Position numbers and translations under genes: made by a program. The notes beneath the pieces are model-generated. The model ran no database searches and had not been told where the DNA came from. It saw nothing but the letters and a program-made list of their open reading frames with translations. Below are positions 34,818 to 46,412 of a stretch of 64,000 nt of DNA, one piece after another (within the stretch, counting starts at the first letter, position 1; the number at the start of each line of letters is the position of its first letter). Location of the stretch: assembly GCF_000472385.1 (NCBI RefSeq), contig NZ_AWZU01000016.1, forward strand, positions 184-64,183, written 5' to 3'. This stretch comes from Bradyrhizobium sp. ARR65. GTDB lineage: Bacteria > Pseudomonadota > Alphaproteobacteria > Rhizobiales > Xanthobacteraceae.

Positions 34818-35885
34818 ATGACCAAAATCGGTACAGCGCTCGCATCCAGCGGCCCTGCCGCTGGGACCGGCGGACGCGTCGACTGGGTGGACTACGCCAA
34901 GGGCATCTGCATCGTCATGGTGGTGATGATGCATTCGGTATTGGGCGTGGAGAAGGCGACCGGCCAGACCGGCTTCATGCACCTGCTGGTCGCCTTCGCA
35001 AAGCCGTTCCGGATGCCGGATTTCTTCCTGATTTCGGGGCTTTTCCTGCCGCTCGTGATCAATCGCGACTGGCGCACCTATCTCGATCGCAAGGTGGTGC
35101 ACTTCGCCTATTTCTACGTGCTGTGGGTGACCATCCAGTTCGGCTTCAAGGCGCCCGCCTTTGCCGCCGAATCAAGCTGGGCGCAGGCCGGCCTGCTGTA
35201 TCTTGAATCCTTCATCGAGCCGTTCGGCACGCTGTGGTTCATTTACCTGCTGCCGATCTTCTTCGTCGTCATAAAACTGACACGCAACGTTTCGCCGCTC
35301 CTGATCTGGAGCGTTGCCGCGCTCCTTGAGACGCTGCGGATCGGAACCGGCTGGACCGCGATCGACGAGTTCTGCGCGCGATTCGTCTACATCTATTCCG
35401 GCTATCTGTTCGCCTCTCAAGTGTTCGCTTTGTCGAATTGCGCCCGCGCCTATCCTATGCGCGCGCTCGCTGCGCTGGCGTTATGGGCGCTGATCGACGG
35501 CGGCCTCGTTGCGCTGGGTTATAGCGAACTGCCCTTGCTATCGCTGATGCTCGGCATCGCGGGCGCCTGCGCGATCGTGACTTCAGGCACGCTGCTCGCG
35601 CATGCCCGCCGGCTCGATGCCTTGCGCTTCTGCGGCGAGCACTCGATCGTGATCTATCTCGCGTTCTTCCTGCCGATGGCGGCGACCCGGACGCTGCTGC
35701 TCAAGACGGGCCTGATCGAAGATATCGGCGCGATCTCGCTGATCGTCACGATCGCGGGCGTGGCCGGTGCGCTGCTCATCTGGCGCCTCGCGCTCGCCGT
35801 GCACGCCAATTTCCTGTTCGAGCGGCCGGACGCGTTCTGGATCGCACCGAAAAAACAGGCGACCGCATTGCAGGCCGCGGAATAG
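34818..35885 (+). CDS. membrane acyltransferase (Acyltransferase_3 family)
   Basis: 355 residues with about 10 membrane helices. Family features are the RVDWVDYAKGICIVMVVMMH start (His in the first helix), FRMPDFFLISGLFL and LWFIYLLP. Such proteins O-acetylate or succinylate surface polysaccharides or membrane-derived glucans. The target is unknown; the divergent ugd gene fits a polysaccharide role. ATG start with AAAGGGA upstream. Alternative: an uncharacterised OpgC-like protein. Confidence 0.85.
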   Translation: MTKIGTALASSGPAAGTGGRVDWVDYAKGICIVMVVMMHSVLGVEKATGQTGFMHLLVAFAKPFRMPDFFLISGLFLPLVINRDWRTYLDRKVVHFAYFYVLWVTIQFGFKAPAFAAESSWAQAGLLYLESFIEPFGTLWFIYLLPIFFVVIKLTRNVSPLLIWSVAALLETLRIGTGWTAIDEFCARFVYIYSGYLFASQVFALSNCARAYPMRALAALALWALIDGGLVALGYSELPLLSLMLGIAGACAIVTSGTLLAHARRLDALRFCGEHSIVIYLAFFLPMAATRTLLLKTGLIEDIGAISLIVTIAGVAGALLIWRLALAVHANFLFERPDAFWIAPKKQATALQAAE

Positions 35886-35895
35886 GCTCTTTCGG

Positions 35896-36016
35896 CGACA
35901 TCGCCCGGCGAAGGCCGGGACCCATAAGCGCAGGCGCGAGTTTGTGGCGCGCGGCGGTAACAGCTCTCGCAACGACATCTGCCTGGGATTATGGGTCCCG
36001 GCCTTCGCCGGGCGAC
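35896..36016. repeat. palindromic intergenic repeat, family C
   Basis: CGACATCGCCCGGCGAAGGCCGGGACCCATAA at the left and TTATGGGTCCCGGCCTTCGCCGGGCGACG at the right, about 121 bases before polA. Same architecture as the copy at 13355 with better-matched arms. Confidence 0.85.
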
Positions 36017-36092
36017 GGAATTTGCTTGTTTGCGAAGCCAAAATCCGGCTTCAAAGCCTGTCATTTGCCGCAAAAATTCTTAAATTGGCGTC

Positions 36093-39000
36093 ATGCCCAA
36101 GACCTCCCCCAAAGTGACCACCGAAAAGCCGGCCGCAACGAAGGCCGCTGCTCCGAAACCCGTTGCCGCCAAAGCGCTCGGCAGGGGCGACCATGTCTTC
36201 CTCGTCGACGGTTCCGGCTACATTTTCCGCGCCTATCACGCGCTGCCACCCTTGAACCGTAAGTCCGACGGCCTGCAGGTCAATGCCGTGCTCGGCTTCT
36301 GCAACATGCTGTGGAAGCTGTTGCGGGAGATGCCGGAGGACAACCGGCCGACCCATCTCGCCGTCGTCTTCGACAAGAGCGAAGTCACCTTCCGCAACAA
36401 GATCTATGCCGATTACAAATCGCACCGGCCGCCTGCGCCTGACGACCTGATCCCGCAATTTCCGCTGATCCGCTCCGCCGTGCGCGCCTTCGACCTGCCC
36501 TGCCTCGAGCAGGCCGGATTCGAGGCCGACGACCTGATCGCCACTTACGTGCGCCAGGCCTGCGAACGCGGCGCCACCGCGACCATCGTGTCGTCCGACA
36601 AAGACCTGATGCAACTCGTGACCGACTGCGTCACCATGTACGATACGATGAAGGACCGCCGCATCGGTATCGCCGAAGTGCGCGAGAAATTCGGCGTACC
36701 GCCGGAGAAGGTGGTCGACGTACAGGCGCTCGCCGGCGATTCCACCGACAACGTGCCGGGCGTGCCCGGGATCGGCGTGAAGACCGCGGCGCAGCTCATC
36801 ATCGACTATGGCGACCTCGACACGCTGCTCTTGCGCGCGAGCGAGATCAAGCAGCCGAAGCGGCGCGAGGCGCTGATCGAGAACGCCGAGAAGGCGCGGA
36901 TTTCGCGCCAGCTTGTGCTGCTCGACGACAAGGTCGACCTGGAGGTCCCGCTCGACGACCTCGCGGTGCACGAGCCCGACGCGCGCAAGCTGATTGCGTT
37001 TCTGAAGGCCATGGAGTTTTCGTCGCTGACCCGGCGGGTCGCGGAGTACGCGCATGTCGACCCCGCAGATGTCGCGCCGGATGAGCTGTTGAAGAGCGGC
37101 AATGGATCCTCCTCGCCTGCGGCCCAACGCGTGCTGCCGGAAGAGAGTGCCCCGGCTTTGCCCGCGCCCGGTGGCGGCAAAGAGCGGCCCAAGCCGAACG
37201 CGGCCGGGCCCAACAAGGCCGCACCGGACAAGAGCGACAAGGCCGCCAGCCTCAAGGGCACGCCGGCTGCGCTTGCGACCGCGCGGGCGGAAGCGGCGCG
37301 CAATACCCGCGTTGATCGCAGCAAATATCAGACCATCCAGAGCCTGGACCAGCTCAATGGGTGGCTCGCGCGTGTCCATGACGTCGGCCATTTCGCGATC
37401 GAGACCAAGGCCAATTCGATCGATCCGCTGCAGGCGGAGATCTGCGGGATCGCGCTGGCACTCGCTCCGAACGACGCTTGCTATATCCCGCTCGCTCACA
37501 AGCAGCCCGGCAGCGGTGCCGGCCTGTTCGACGCAGGACTTGCGCCCGGCCAGATCAAGGCGACCGACGCACTGGCCGCGCTGCAGCCGTTGTTGGAGGC
37601 GCCCGGGCTGCTCAAGATCGGTTTCAACGTCAAGTTCAATGCGGTGATGTTCGCGCAGGAAGGCATCATCTTGCGCAACTACGACGACGCGCAACTGATG
37701 TCTTATGCACTCGACGCGGGACGCGGCGCACATGGGCTGGATTCGCTGGCCGAACGCTGGCTCGGCCACGCCATGCTAACCTTTGGCGAACTGACCGGCA
37801 GCGGCAAGAACAAGCTCTCGTTCGACCAGGTCGCGATCGACAAGGCCACCGCCTATTCGGCGGAGGACGCCGATGTCATTTTGCGGCTCTGGCGCGCGCT
37901 GAAACCGCGCCTCGTCGCCGAACGCATGACTGCGGTCTACGAGACCTTGGAGCGCCCGCTGGTCGCGGTGCTGGCACGCATGGAGCGGCGCGGCATTTCG
38001 ATCGACCGCCAGGTGCTGTCGCGGCTGTCGGGAGACTTTGCCCAGACCGCCGCGCGGGTCGAGGCGGAGCTGCAGGAACTCGCGGGCGAGCCGATCAATG
38101 TCGGCAGCCCCAAGCAGATCGGCGACATCATCTTCGGCAAGATGGGTTTGCCCGGCGGCAGCAAGACCAAGACCGGCGCCTGGTCGACCTCGGCGCAGGT
38201 GTTGGACGAGCTTGCCGAACAAGGCTACGAGTTTCCGAAGAAGATCCTGGAATGGCGCCAGGTCTCGAAACTCAAGTCCACCTATACCGATGCGCTGCCG
38301 AACTACGTCAATCCGCAGACCCATCGCGTGCACACCACCTACGCGCTGGCCGCAACCACGACGGGGCGGCTGTCCTCGAACGAGCCGAACCTGCAGAACA
38401 TCCCGATCCGCACCGAGGACGGCCGCAAGATCCGCCGCGCGTTTATTGCGACCCCGGGCCACAAGCTGGTCTCGGCCGACTATTCGCAGATCGAGCTGCG
38501 GCTGCTCGCCGAGATCGCCGATATCCCCGTGCTAAAACAGGCCTTCCGCGACGGGCTCGACATTCACGCCATGACGGCGTCGGAAATGTTTGGCGTGCCT
38601 ATCAAGGACATGCCGAGCGAGGTGCGCCGCCGCGCGAAGGCGATCAATTTCGGCATCATCTACGGCATCTCCGCCTTTGGCCTTGCCAACCAGCTCGGCA
38701 TCGGCCGCGAGGAGGCGTCCGCCTACATCAAGAAGTATTTCGAGCGCTTCCCGGGCATCCGCGCCTATATGGACGAAACCAAGGAGTTCTGCCGCAAATA
38801 CGGCTATGTCACCACGCTGTTCGGCCGCAAGTGCCACTACCCAGAGATCAAGGCGAGCAATGCCTCGGTCCGCTCATTCAACGAGCGCGCCGCGATCAAC
38901 GCGCGATTGCAGGGCACCGCCGCGGACATCATCCGCCGCGCCATGGTGCGGGTCGAGGAGGCACTCACGGACAAGAAACTCTCGGCGCAGATGCTATTGC

Positions 39001-39164
39001 AGGTGCATGACGAGTTGATCTTCGAGGTGCCCGACGAAGAGGTCGCGGCGACGCTGCCGGTGGTGCAGAAGGTGATGCAGGACGCGCCGTTCCCCGCGGT
39101 GCTGCTCTCGGTGCCGCTGCATGTCGATGCGCGTGCCGCCGACAACTGGGACGAGGCGCACTAG
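36093..39164 (+). CDS. polA: DNA polymerase I
   Basis: 1023 residues. After a Lys/Ala-rich tail come the 5' nuclease domain (about 30-290; LVDGSGYIFRAYHALPP, AGFEADDLIATY, GDSTDNVPGVPGIG), an Ala/Pro/Lys-rich linker (about 345-410), a 3'-5' exonuclease-type domain (about 425-620) and a polymerase domain with DYSQIELRLLAEI, RRRAKAINFGIIYG and LQVHDELIFE. The exonuclease metal ligands appear changed: Glu437 and Lys439 where E. coli has D355 and E357, and Asn516 for D424; Tyr588 and Asp592 are kept. So repair synthesis and nick translation look intact but proofreading is doubtful. Confidence 0.96.
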   Translation: MPKTSPKVTTEKPAATKAAAPKPVAAKALGRGDHVFLVDGSGYIFRAYHALPPLNRKSDGLQVNAVLGFCNMLWKLLREMPEDNRPTHLAVVFDKSEVTFRNKIYADYKSHRPPAPDDLIPQFPLIRSAVRAFDLPCLEQAGFEADDLIATYVRQACERGATATIVSSDKDLMQLVTDCVTMYDTMKDRRIGIAEVREKFGVPPEKVVDVQALAGDSTDNVPGVPGIGVKTAAQLIIDYGDLDTLLLRASEIKQPKRREALIENAEKARISRQLVLLDDKVDLEVPLDDLAVHEPDARKLIAFLKAMEFSSLTRRVAEYAHVDPADVAPDELLKSGNGSSSPAAQRVLPEESAPALPAPGGGKERPKPNAAGPNKAAPDKSDKAASLKGTPAALATARAEAARNTRVDRSKYQTIQSLDQLNGWLARVHDVGHFAIETKANSIDPLQAEICGIALALAPNDACYIPLAHKQPGSGAGLFDAGLAPGQIKATDALAALQPLLEAPGLLKIGFNVKFNAVMFAQEGIILRNYDDAQLMSYALDAGRGAHGLDSLAERWLGHAMLTFGELTGSGKNKLSFDQVAIDKATAYSAEDADVILRLWRALKPRLVAERMTAVYETLERPLVAVLARMERRGISIDRQVLSRLSGDFAQTAARVEAELQELAGEPINVGSPKQIGDIIFGKMGLPGGSKTKTGAWSTSAQVLDELAEQGYEFPKKILEWRQVSKLKSTYTDALPNYVNPQTHRVHTTYALAATTTGRLSSNEPNLQNIPIRTEDGRKIRRAFIATPGHKLVSADYSQIELRLLAEIADIPVLKQAFRDGLDIHAMTASEMFGVPIKDMPSEVRRRAKAINFGIIYGISAFGLANQLGIGREEASAYIKKYFERFPGIRAYMDETKEFCRKYGYVTTLFGRKCHYPEIKASNASVRSFNERAAINARLQGTAADIIRRAMVRVEEALTDKKLSAQMLLQVHDELIFEVPDEEVAATLPVVQKVMQDAPFPAVLLSVPLHVDARAADNWDEAH

Positions 39165-39270
39165 CCCCCTTTTGCTCCGAGTTGATCGCCTCATATCGGT
39201 GCAATTGCGCGATGGCATCGCCGAACGCTCACCGGTAAGAAACGCGGCAAACCTATCGCGAGTGCCCAAA

Positions 39271-39906
39271 ATGCCTGCCACTTCCGCCCTGCTCGGCTTC
39301 GCCCTGCTCTCCTTCGGTCTCGTGCTGACGCCGGGCCCGAATATGATCTACCTCATTTCGCGCTCGATCACGCAAGGACCGGCGGCCGGTATCGTATCGC
39401 TGGGCGGTGTCGCACTCGGCTTCGTGTTCTACATGCTGTGTGCGGCCTTCGGCATCACGGCACTGCTGTTCGCCGTGCCCTACGCCTATGATGGCTTACG
39501 CTTTGCGGGCGCGGCGTATCTGCTCTGGATGGCGTGGCAGGCCATAAAGCCCAACGGACGCTCGCCGTTCCAGGTGAAGAAACTCGCGGTCGACAGTCCG
39601 CGCAAACTGTTCGTGATGGGCCTTGTCACCAACCTGCTCAACCCGAAGATCGCGATGTTGTATCTGGCGCTGTTGCCGCAATTCATCGATCCGGCGTCAG
39701 GCAGCGTGCTGGTGCAATCGCTCGTGCTGGGCGCCATCCAGATTTGCATCAGCGTGAGCATCAACGCTCTGATCGCGCTCAGCGCCGGCGGAATCGCACT
39801 GTTTCTGTCCACGCGCCCGGCCTGGATGCTCGTTCAGCGCTATCTGATGGGCACGGTGCTGGCAGGACTTGCGGTGCGAATGGCGTTCGAGGCGAAGCGG
39901 GCGTGA
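39271..39906 (+). CDS. LysE-family amino-acid/homoserine-lactone exporter
   Basis: 211 residues from MPATSALLGF with about six membrane helices and the family blocks LTPGPNMIYLISRSITQG near residue 20, GAAYLLWMAWQA and FVMGLVTNLLNPK. LysE/RhtB proteins export amino acids or related metabolites; the substrate here is not predictable. Upstream in-frame sequence overlaps the end of polA in another frame and is not coding. It converges on the GST gene across a long composite repeat. Confidence 0.9.
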   Translation: MPATSALLGFALLSFGLVLTPGPNMIYLISRSITQGPAAGIVSLGGVALGFVFYMLCAAFGITALLFAVPYAYDGLRFAGAAYLLWMAWQAIKPNGRSPFQVKKLAVDSPRKLFVMGLVTNLLNPKIAMLYLALLPQFIDPASGSVLVQSLVLGAIQICISVSINALIALSAGGIALFLSTRPAWMLVQRYLMGTVLAGLAVRMAFEAKRA

Positions 39907-39920
39907 GGCCGCCCCCCGGT

Positions 39921-40119
39921 CGTCATGCCCCGCAAGTCGGCTTTAACCGACTTGCGCATTCACTATGCCGATCTCGGGTAAACCCGAGATCGAATGCATG
40001 CGGGCATCCAGTACCCCGTGGCGTCTCGGCTCAAGCACAACCGCCTCTGGAATACTGGATCACCCGCTGGAGCCTGTCATCGGGCTCGCCGAAGGCGAGA
40101 CCCGATGGCGGGTGATGAC
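39921..40119. repeat. composite intergenic repeat, family D with inserted hairpins
   Basis: Starts CGTCATGCCCCGCAAGTCGG and ends ATGGCGGGTGATGACC. Inside are AAGTCGGCTTTAACCGACTT, ATCTCGGGTAAACCCGAGAT and ATCGGGCTCGCCGAAGGCGAGACCCGAT hairpins, with ATCCAGTACCCC...AATACTGGATCACCC as the family D core. At about 199 bases it is the longest copy in the window and looks like a family D element with extra stem-loops inserted. Confidence 0.75.
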
Positions 40120-40128
40120 CACCTTTAA

Positions 40129-40755
40129 TCAATCAAGCTTTACGTCCATGCCGCGCTTGACGCCCGGGCGCGCCATCAGCGTGTTGTACCAGCGCTCCAC
40201 ATTCGGAAAATCCGAGAGCTCGACCTTGTGGCGCGGATGGCGCCAGGCCCAGCCGAGGATCGCGAAATCGGCAACGGAGAGGTCGCCGGCGACGAATTCG
40301 CGGCCGGCAAGACGGCGGTCGAGCACGCCATAAAGCCTTCGCGTCTCCGCCATGAAACGCTTCAGGCCGTAGGCGCGGTCCTGCTCGTTGTCGAGCGCAA
40401 TGAAGTGATGCACCTGGCCCGGCATCGGCCCGAAGCCGCCCATCTGCCACATCAGCCATTCATAGACCGGGATACGGTCGATCAGGGGCTTGGGCAGGAA
40501 CTTTCCGGTCTTCTCGCCGAGATAGAGCAGGATCGCTCCGGACTCGAATAGGCTGACCGGCTTTCCATCGGGACCGTCGGGATCGACGATGGCCGGGATC
40601 TTGTTGTTCGGGCTGATCGCCAGAAAATCGGGCGCCATCTGCTCGCCCTTGGTGATGTTCACCGGGATCACCTTGTAGGCCAGCCCCATTTCCTCCAGCG
40701 CCACGGAAATCTTGCGGCCGTTCGGCGTGTTCCAGGTGTGAAATTCGATGGTCAT
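40129..40755 (-). CDS. glutathione S-transferase family protein (YfcG-like)
   Basis: 208 residues from MTIEFHTWNTPNG. The thioredoxin-fold N-terminal half has WNTPNGRKISVALEE at the active-site end, NNKIPAIVDPDG with the cis-Pro and LFESGAILLYL (Glu-Ser glutathione site). An all-helical C-terminal half contains FVAGDLSVADFAILGW. It resembles YfcG/YghU-type disulfide-bond oxidoreductases. The TPN motif replaces the usual Ser/Tyr/Cys catalytic residue, as in that branch. The upstream 206-base gap to pyrE is divergent. Confidence 0.9.
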   Translation of the reverse strand: MTIEFHTWNTPNGRKISVALEEMGLAYKVIPVNITKGEQMAPDFLAISPNNKIPAIVDPDGPDGKPVSLFESGAILLYLGEKTGKFLPKPLIDRIPVYEWLMWQMGGFGPMPGQVHHFIALDNEQDRAYGLKRFMAETRRLYGVLDRRLAGREFVAGDLSVADFAILGWAWRHPRHKVELSDFPNVERWYNTLMARPGVKRGMDVKLD

Positions 40756-40961
40756 GTGCTCCCCTTGACGGCCCTTCAGCTCTTGTTCAGATGCGCGTCT
40801 GTAGCATCCTTGACTATTGCTGAGCAAAGCGGCCCGTCGCCTCCCACCCGAGGGCTGGGGACCGCGGCCATTCCTGCGCTGTTGACGGCCGGGATCGGCT
40901 CTGGAATGTGCGCGAGAGCGCCGATAAATTGCGCCCGCTGCCGTAAAGCGAGAAAAGAACC

Positions 40962-41525
40962 TTGTCCAAATCAGCTTCCCGTGCCCGTCTTCACGACATC
41001 ATCCGCAGGCGCTCGTTCGGCCGCGGCGAAGTCACGCTGGCTTCGGGCCGCAAGAGCGATTTCTATTTCAACCTCAAGCCGACCATGCTCGACCCCGAGG
41101 GCGCCGCGCTGCTCGCGGAGCTGACCTTTGAGGCGCTGAAGGACGACCAGCTCGATTATATCGGCGGGCTGGAGATGGGCGCGGTTCCGCTGGCCGGTGC
41201 GATCGCGCAGCTTTCGTGGCTGAAGGGCCATCCGATCGCCGCTTTTTTCGTCCGCAAGAAGCCGAAGGAGCATGGTGCACGGCTCGCGATCGAGGGGCTC
41301 ACCAAGGGCGAGAGCCTGGAAGGCAAGCGCGTGGTCGTGGTGGAGGACGTTACAACCACCGGCGGTTCGGCGATGAAGGCGGTCGAGGCCCTGCGCGAGA
41401 CCGGCGCCAATGTCGCGCTGGTCCTGACCATGGTCGACCGCGAGGAAGGCGCGAGCGGCACGTTCGCGGCAGCCGGTCTGCCCTTCCGCTCGATCTATAA
41501 GGCCTCGGAATTCTTGAAGGAGTGA
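40962..41525 (+). CDS. pyrE: orotate phosphoribosyltransferase
   Basis: 187 residues. The PRPP-binding motif VVVVEDVTTTGGSAMKA lies near residues 125-141, with SGRKSDFYFNLKPTML near 28-43 and a flexible loop FVRKKPKEHG near 93. It makes OMP in pyrimidine synthesis. The start appears to be TTG at 40962 after GAGAAAAG; no ATG gives a full-length protein. No other pyr gene is adjacent. Confidence 0.95.
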   Translation: MSKSASRARLHDIIRRRSFGRGEVTLASGRKSDFYFNLKPTMLDPEGAALLAELTFEALKDDQLDYIGGLEMGAVPLAGAIAQLSWLKGHPIAAFFVRKKPKEHGARLAIEGLTKGESLEGKRVVVVEDVTTTGGSAMKAVEALRETGANVALVLTMVDREEGASGTFAAAGLPFRSIYKASEFLKE

Positions 41526-41804
41526 GGCTCCCTCTCCTTGTCCTTAGGGGGAGAAAGTTGGGCTGAGGGGCTCTATCCACGAGCGCAACTTTTGGGCCCC
41601 CCTCGCCCGCCTCGCATCGTACGACGGGCGGCAACCTCTCCCTGCACGCGGGGCGAGGTCAAGAGAAAGACGCGTGCCTTTCATTTCTTCCGCACATCGT
41701 CGCCACGCTTAGAGCTCATTTACCATCCATGATTTATGGTGAATGCAACCTTGCGGCGTGGCTCGCGTCGCAAGGGAGATTGGCTGCGTCGGGTGGAGTA
41801 AGCG
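41526..41804. other. intergenic region with GC-rich degenerate repeat and inverted TTTACCAT motif
   Basis: Bases 41530-41665 hold a degraded CTCTCC.../GGGGAGA-type repeat common between bacterial genes, with no clean palindrome. At 41719-41743, TTTACCAT faces ATGGTGAA as a loose inverted repeat about 60 bases before the DUF2865 gene; it could be a regulatory site. Confidence 0.4.
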
Positions 41805-42584
41805 TTGGGTACGAAGTTGTCCTTTCGCCGCAGGTTGCGCCGACCCCTCATCGTGGTCAGCATCGCCGGCCCCGTTGCGCTGATGCCAGTGATGGCTTCG
41901 GCCGAGGGCCTGCTCGATTTGCTGTTCGGCGCTTTCCAGAGACCGCGCCAGGCTTCGCCGCAAGGGAATTTCTTCGACCCCTTCAACAACAACCCGCAGC
42001 CGGTACCGCCACGGCCCGTCGTTGCAAGCTCCGGACCTGCCTTTTGCGTGCGTAGCTGTGACGGCCGGTATTTTCCGCTGACGCGTGGCGGCGCCTCCCC
42101 GGTTCAGATGTGCCAGGCCTTCTGTCCCGCGAGCCCGACCAAGGTCTATTTCGGGTCCAGCATCGACAACGCCTATACGGCGAGCGGTGAGCGTTACGCG
42201 GACAGCGAGAACGCCTATGCCTATCGCAAGGCGCTCCGCGCCGACTGCACCTGCAACGGTCGCGATCCCGCAGGGCTCGCGCCGGTGGATCTTGCGCTGG
42301 ACGGCTCGCTGCGGGCCGGCGACGTGATCGCCACCAGCGAAGGCCTCGTAGCCTATTCCGGGGTCCGTCTCGGCAATGACCAGACACCCGAGCTCACGCC
42401 GGTCGCCTCCTATCCCGGGCTGACCAGCGAGGTCCGCGCCAAGCTGAACGCGCTGAAGGTTGCTCCCGTCCGCGCGGACATGGTCGCAAACGACGCGTCC
42501 AATGCGGATGGCACGCGTGAACCGCCGCCGCCGGTGAGCCCCCCGCCGAAGGCCGCGCCGGACACGCGAGCGGAAGTGAATTGA
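41805..42584 (+). CDS. DUF2865-domain exported protein
   Basis: 259 residues from a TTG with GGAG upstream. A basic N-terminus and signal peptide (cut near VMASA-33) lead to a Pro/Asn-rich stretch. A conserved domain follows, with four to six Cys (FCVRSCDGRYFP, MCQAFCPAS, CTCNG) and YSG, matching DUF2865 of Bradyrhizobium and relatives. The C-terminus is Pro-rich (PPPPVSPPPK). It is probably periplasmic or surface-exposed with disulfides; the function is unknown. Confidence 0.82.
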   Translation: MGTKLSFRRRLRRPLIVVSIAGPVALMPVMASAEGLLDLLFGAFQRPRQASPQGNFFDPFNNNPQPVPPRPVVASSGPAFCVRSCDGRYFPLTRGGASPVQMCQAFCPASPTKVYFGSSIDNAYTASGERYADSENAYAYRKALRADCTCNGRDPAGLAPVDLALDGSLRAGDVIATSEGLVAYSGVRLGNDQTPELTPVASYPGLTSEVRAKLNALKVAPVRADMVANDASNADGTREPPPPVSPPPKAAPDTRAEVN

Positions 42585-42589
42585 CCACA

Positions 42590-42682
42590 GTCATTCCGGG
42601 ACGATCCGACAACATGGAACCCGGAATCTCGCGCCACAACTTCTAGATTCCGGGTTCGCGCTTTCGCGCGCCCCGGAATGAT
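42590..42682. repeat. palindromic intergenic repeat, family A
   Basis: GTCATTCCGGGACG...AACCCGGAATCTCG...AGATTCCGGGTTCGCG...CGCCCCGGAATGATGG between two convergent genes. It shows both the outer and inner inverted pairs of family A. Confidence 0.85.
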
Positions 42683-42690
42683 GGAGGGCA

Positions 42691-43122
42691 TCACCGCCCC
42701 ACGATCACGCCGATCACATTCGGTGCGGCCAGGTATTTCTCCTCGATCGCGGCACGCGCGGCGGTGCGATTTTCCGGCGTGAGCAGGCCGCGCTTCTCCG
42801 CGAGGATCATCCAGCAATAGCCCCACCAATCCGTGAGCATGCCAGTGTCGTCGACGAGGTCATAACCCTGCTCGGCGGCGAAGATGCGCGCCTGCGCCTC
42901 ATCGAGCGTATCGAGGAAGGCGTGGTCGGCGGGTGAAAACAATTCATCGCTGATATCGTCGATGGTGTAGCCCCAGATCGACCGGCAGACGGCGTTGAAC
43001 TCGCGATCGATTTCGTCGTCATCGACATATCTGAGGCGCGAAGCCTGATGCAGCCGCGATAGGGTGCGAGCAAAATCGGCGATCCGGGTCAACGCGAATT
43101 GATCGAAGGCGATGGTGGACAT
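42691..43122 (-). CDS. hypothetical cytoplasmic protein, 143 aa
   Basis: 143 residues, acidic, with no signal peptide or membrane helix and several Trp/Tyr (WGYTIDD, DWWGYCWMILAEKRG). An ATG start with a plausible upstream site and consistent codon use support a real gene. I recognise no family or motif. It converges on the DUF2865 gene across a repeat and is preceded by an AT-rich 157-base gap. Confidence 0.65.
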   Translation of the reverse strand: MSTIAFDQFALTRIADFARTLSRLHQASRLRYVDDDEIDREFNAVCRSIWGYTIDDISDELFSPADHAFLDTLDEAQARIFAAEQGYDLVDDTGMLTDWWGYCWMILAEKRGLLTPENRTAARAAIEEKYLAAPNVIGVIVGR

Positions 43123-43279
43123 GTAGTCCTCGCAATGTCTGACAGACCATAGATGTTGTGTCGGCGATGAGCCGAATCGCCATTATATATCAAAGGCTTG
43201 CTAAAATGTTCTTAATTCGTTCTCATTGAATTGTCGCCCTGCTTTTTTGCCAAGACGTCATTGATACGCCTGCTCCGCC

Positions 43280-43507
43280 TCACATATCCGCAAGCATCTT
43301 GTCGCCACAGTAATTGGCATAGAACTTCCCGCCGCATTGCTTTTTGATGGCCATGCAGCGGGGTGCGGGTGTGGCTTTCTGCGGAACGCTGAACGTGCAG
43401 CTCACGCGATCGGCGCCCTGCCCCAGCCCGCCGGCGAAGGCGGCACTGGGGACGCTGACGCAGAGTACCAGAAGCAGGGCAGCGATGATCTCGATGGCAA
43501 GGCGCAT
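43280..43507 (-). CDS. small secreted cysteine-containing protein, 75 aa
   Basis: 75 residues: a signal peptide with a long hydrophobic core (IIAALLLVLCVSVPSA) and cut after AFA, then about 50 residues with four Cys (VSCTF, PRCMAIKKQC, ANYCGD). The spacing suggests two disulfides. I recognise no family. It lies between a hypothetical gene and the divergent glgP, with about 200 bases to glgP that contain GC-rich inverted pieces but no clear promoter. Confidence 0.6.
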   Translation of the reverse strand: MRLAIEIIAALLLVLCVSVPSAAFAGGLGQGADRVSCTFSVPQKATPAPRCMAIKKQCGGKFYANYCGDKMLADM

Positions 43508-43706
43508 GGCGATCCTCCGAAAAGCCCGACTTCGAGGCTACCGCTAGGGATAACTCTATCACCGAAAGCAATGGAACCGGATGGGCCGGATCGGCCCGGC
43601 CCTTGCATAAAAATCATGCATGCGCCGCATTAACCGGGCGGCTACGGGTTACACGCCGCGTCCAACGTGCTTATCATTCGGTGAGTCTTACTGTCAGGAT
43701 TTGAAG

Positions 43707-46215
<2,509 letters not shown>

Positions 46216-46223
<8 letters not shown>

Positions 46224-46236
46224 ATTTTTCAGCGCG
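46216..46236 (+). terminator. hairpin over the glgP stop codon
   Basis: CGCGCTGA at 46216-46223 pairs perfectly with TCAGCGCG at 46229-46236 around ATTTT, and includes the TGA stop. There is no U-run after it, so it is a weak intrinsic terminator candidate; it may instead protect the mRNA 3' end. Confidence 0.4.
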
Positions 46237-46314
46237 GAAATCAATTACCTCAGAGGTCATTGCATTTGGCAGGATAAGCATCATACTACACTGGTGCTGC
46301 GCGAATTTTGCGCT

Positions 46315-46395
46315 GTCAGTCCGGGGCGCCTCGAAGAGGCGAACCCGGAATCTCGAGATTCCGGGTTCGATGCTTTCGCATCGCCCCGGAATGAC
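46315..46395. repeat. palindromic intergenic repeat, family A
   Basis: GTCAGTCCGGGGCG...AACCCGGAATCTCGAGATTCCGGGTTCGATGC...GCATCGCCCCGGAATGAC. The centre AACCCGGAATCTCGAGATTC is a perfect palindrome with its partner. It is the cleanest family A copy and lies before the thioesterase gene. Confidence 0.9.
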
Positions 46396-46412
46396 GGAGT
46401 GCCAGACAACCG

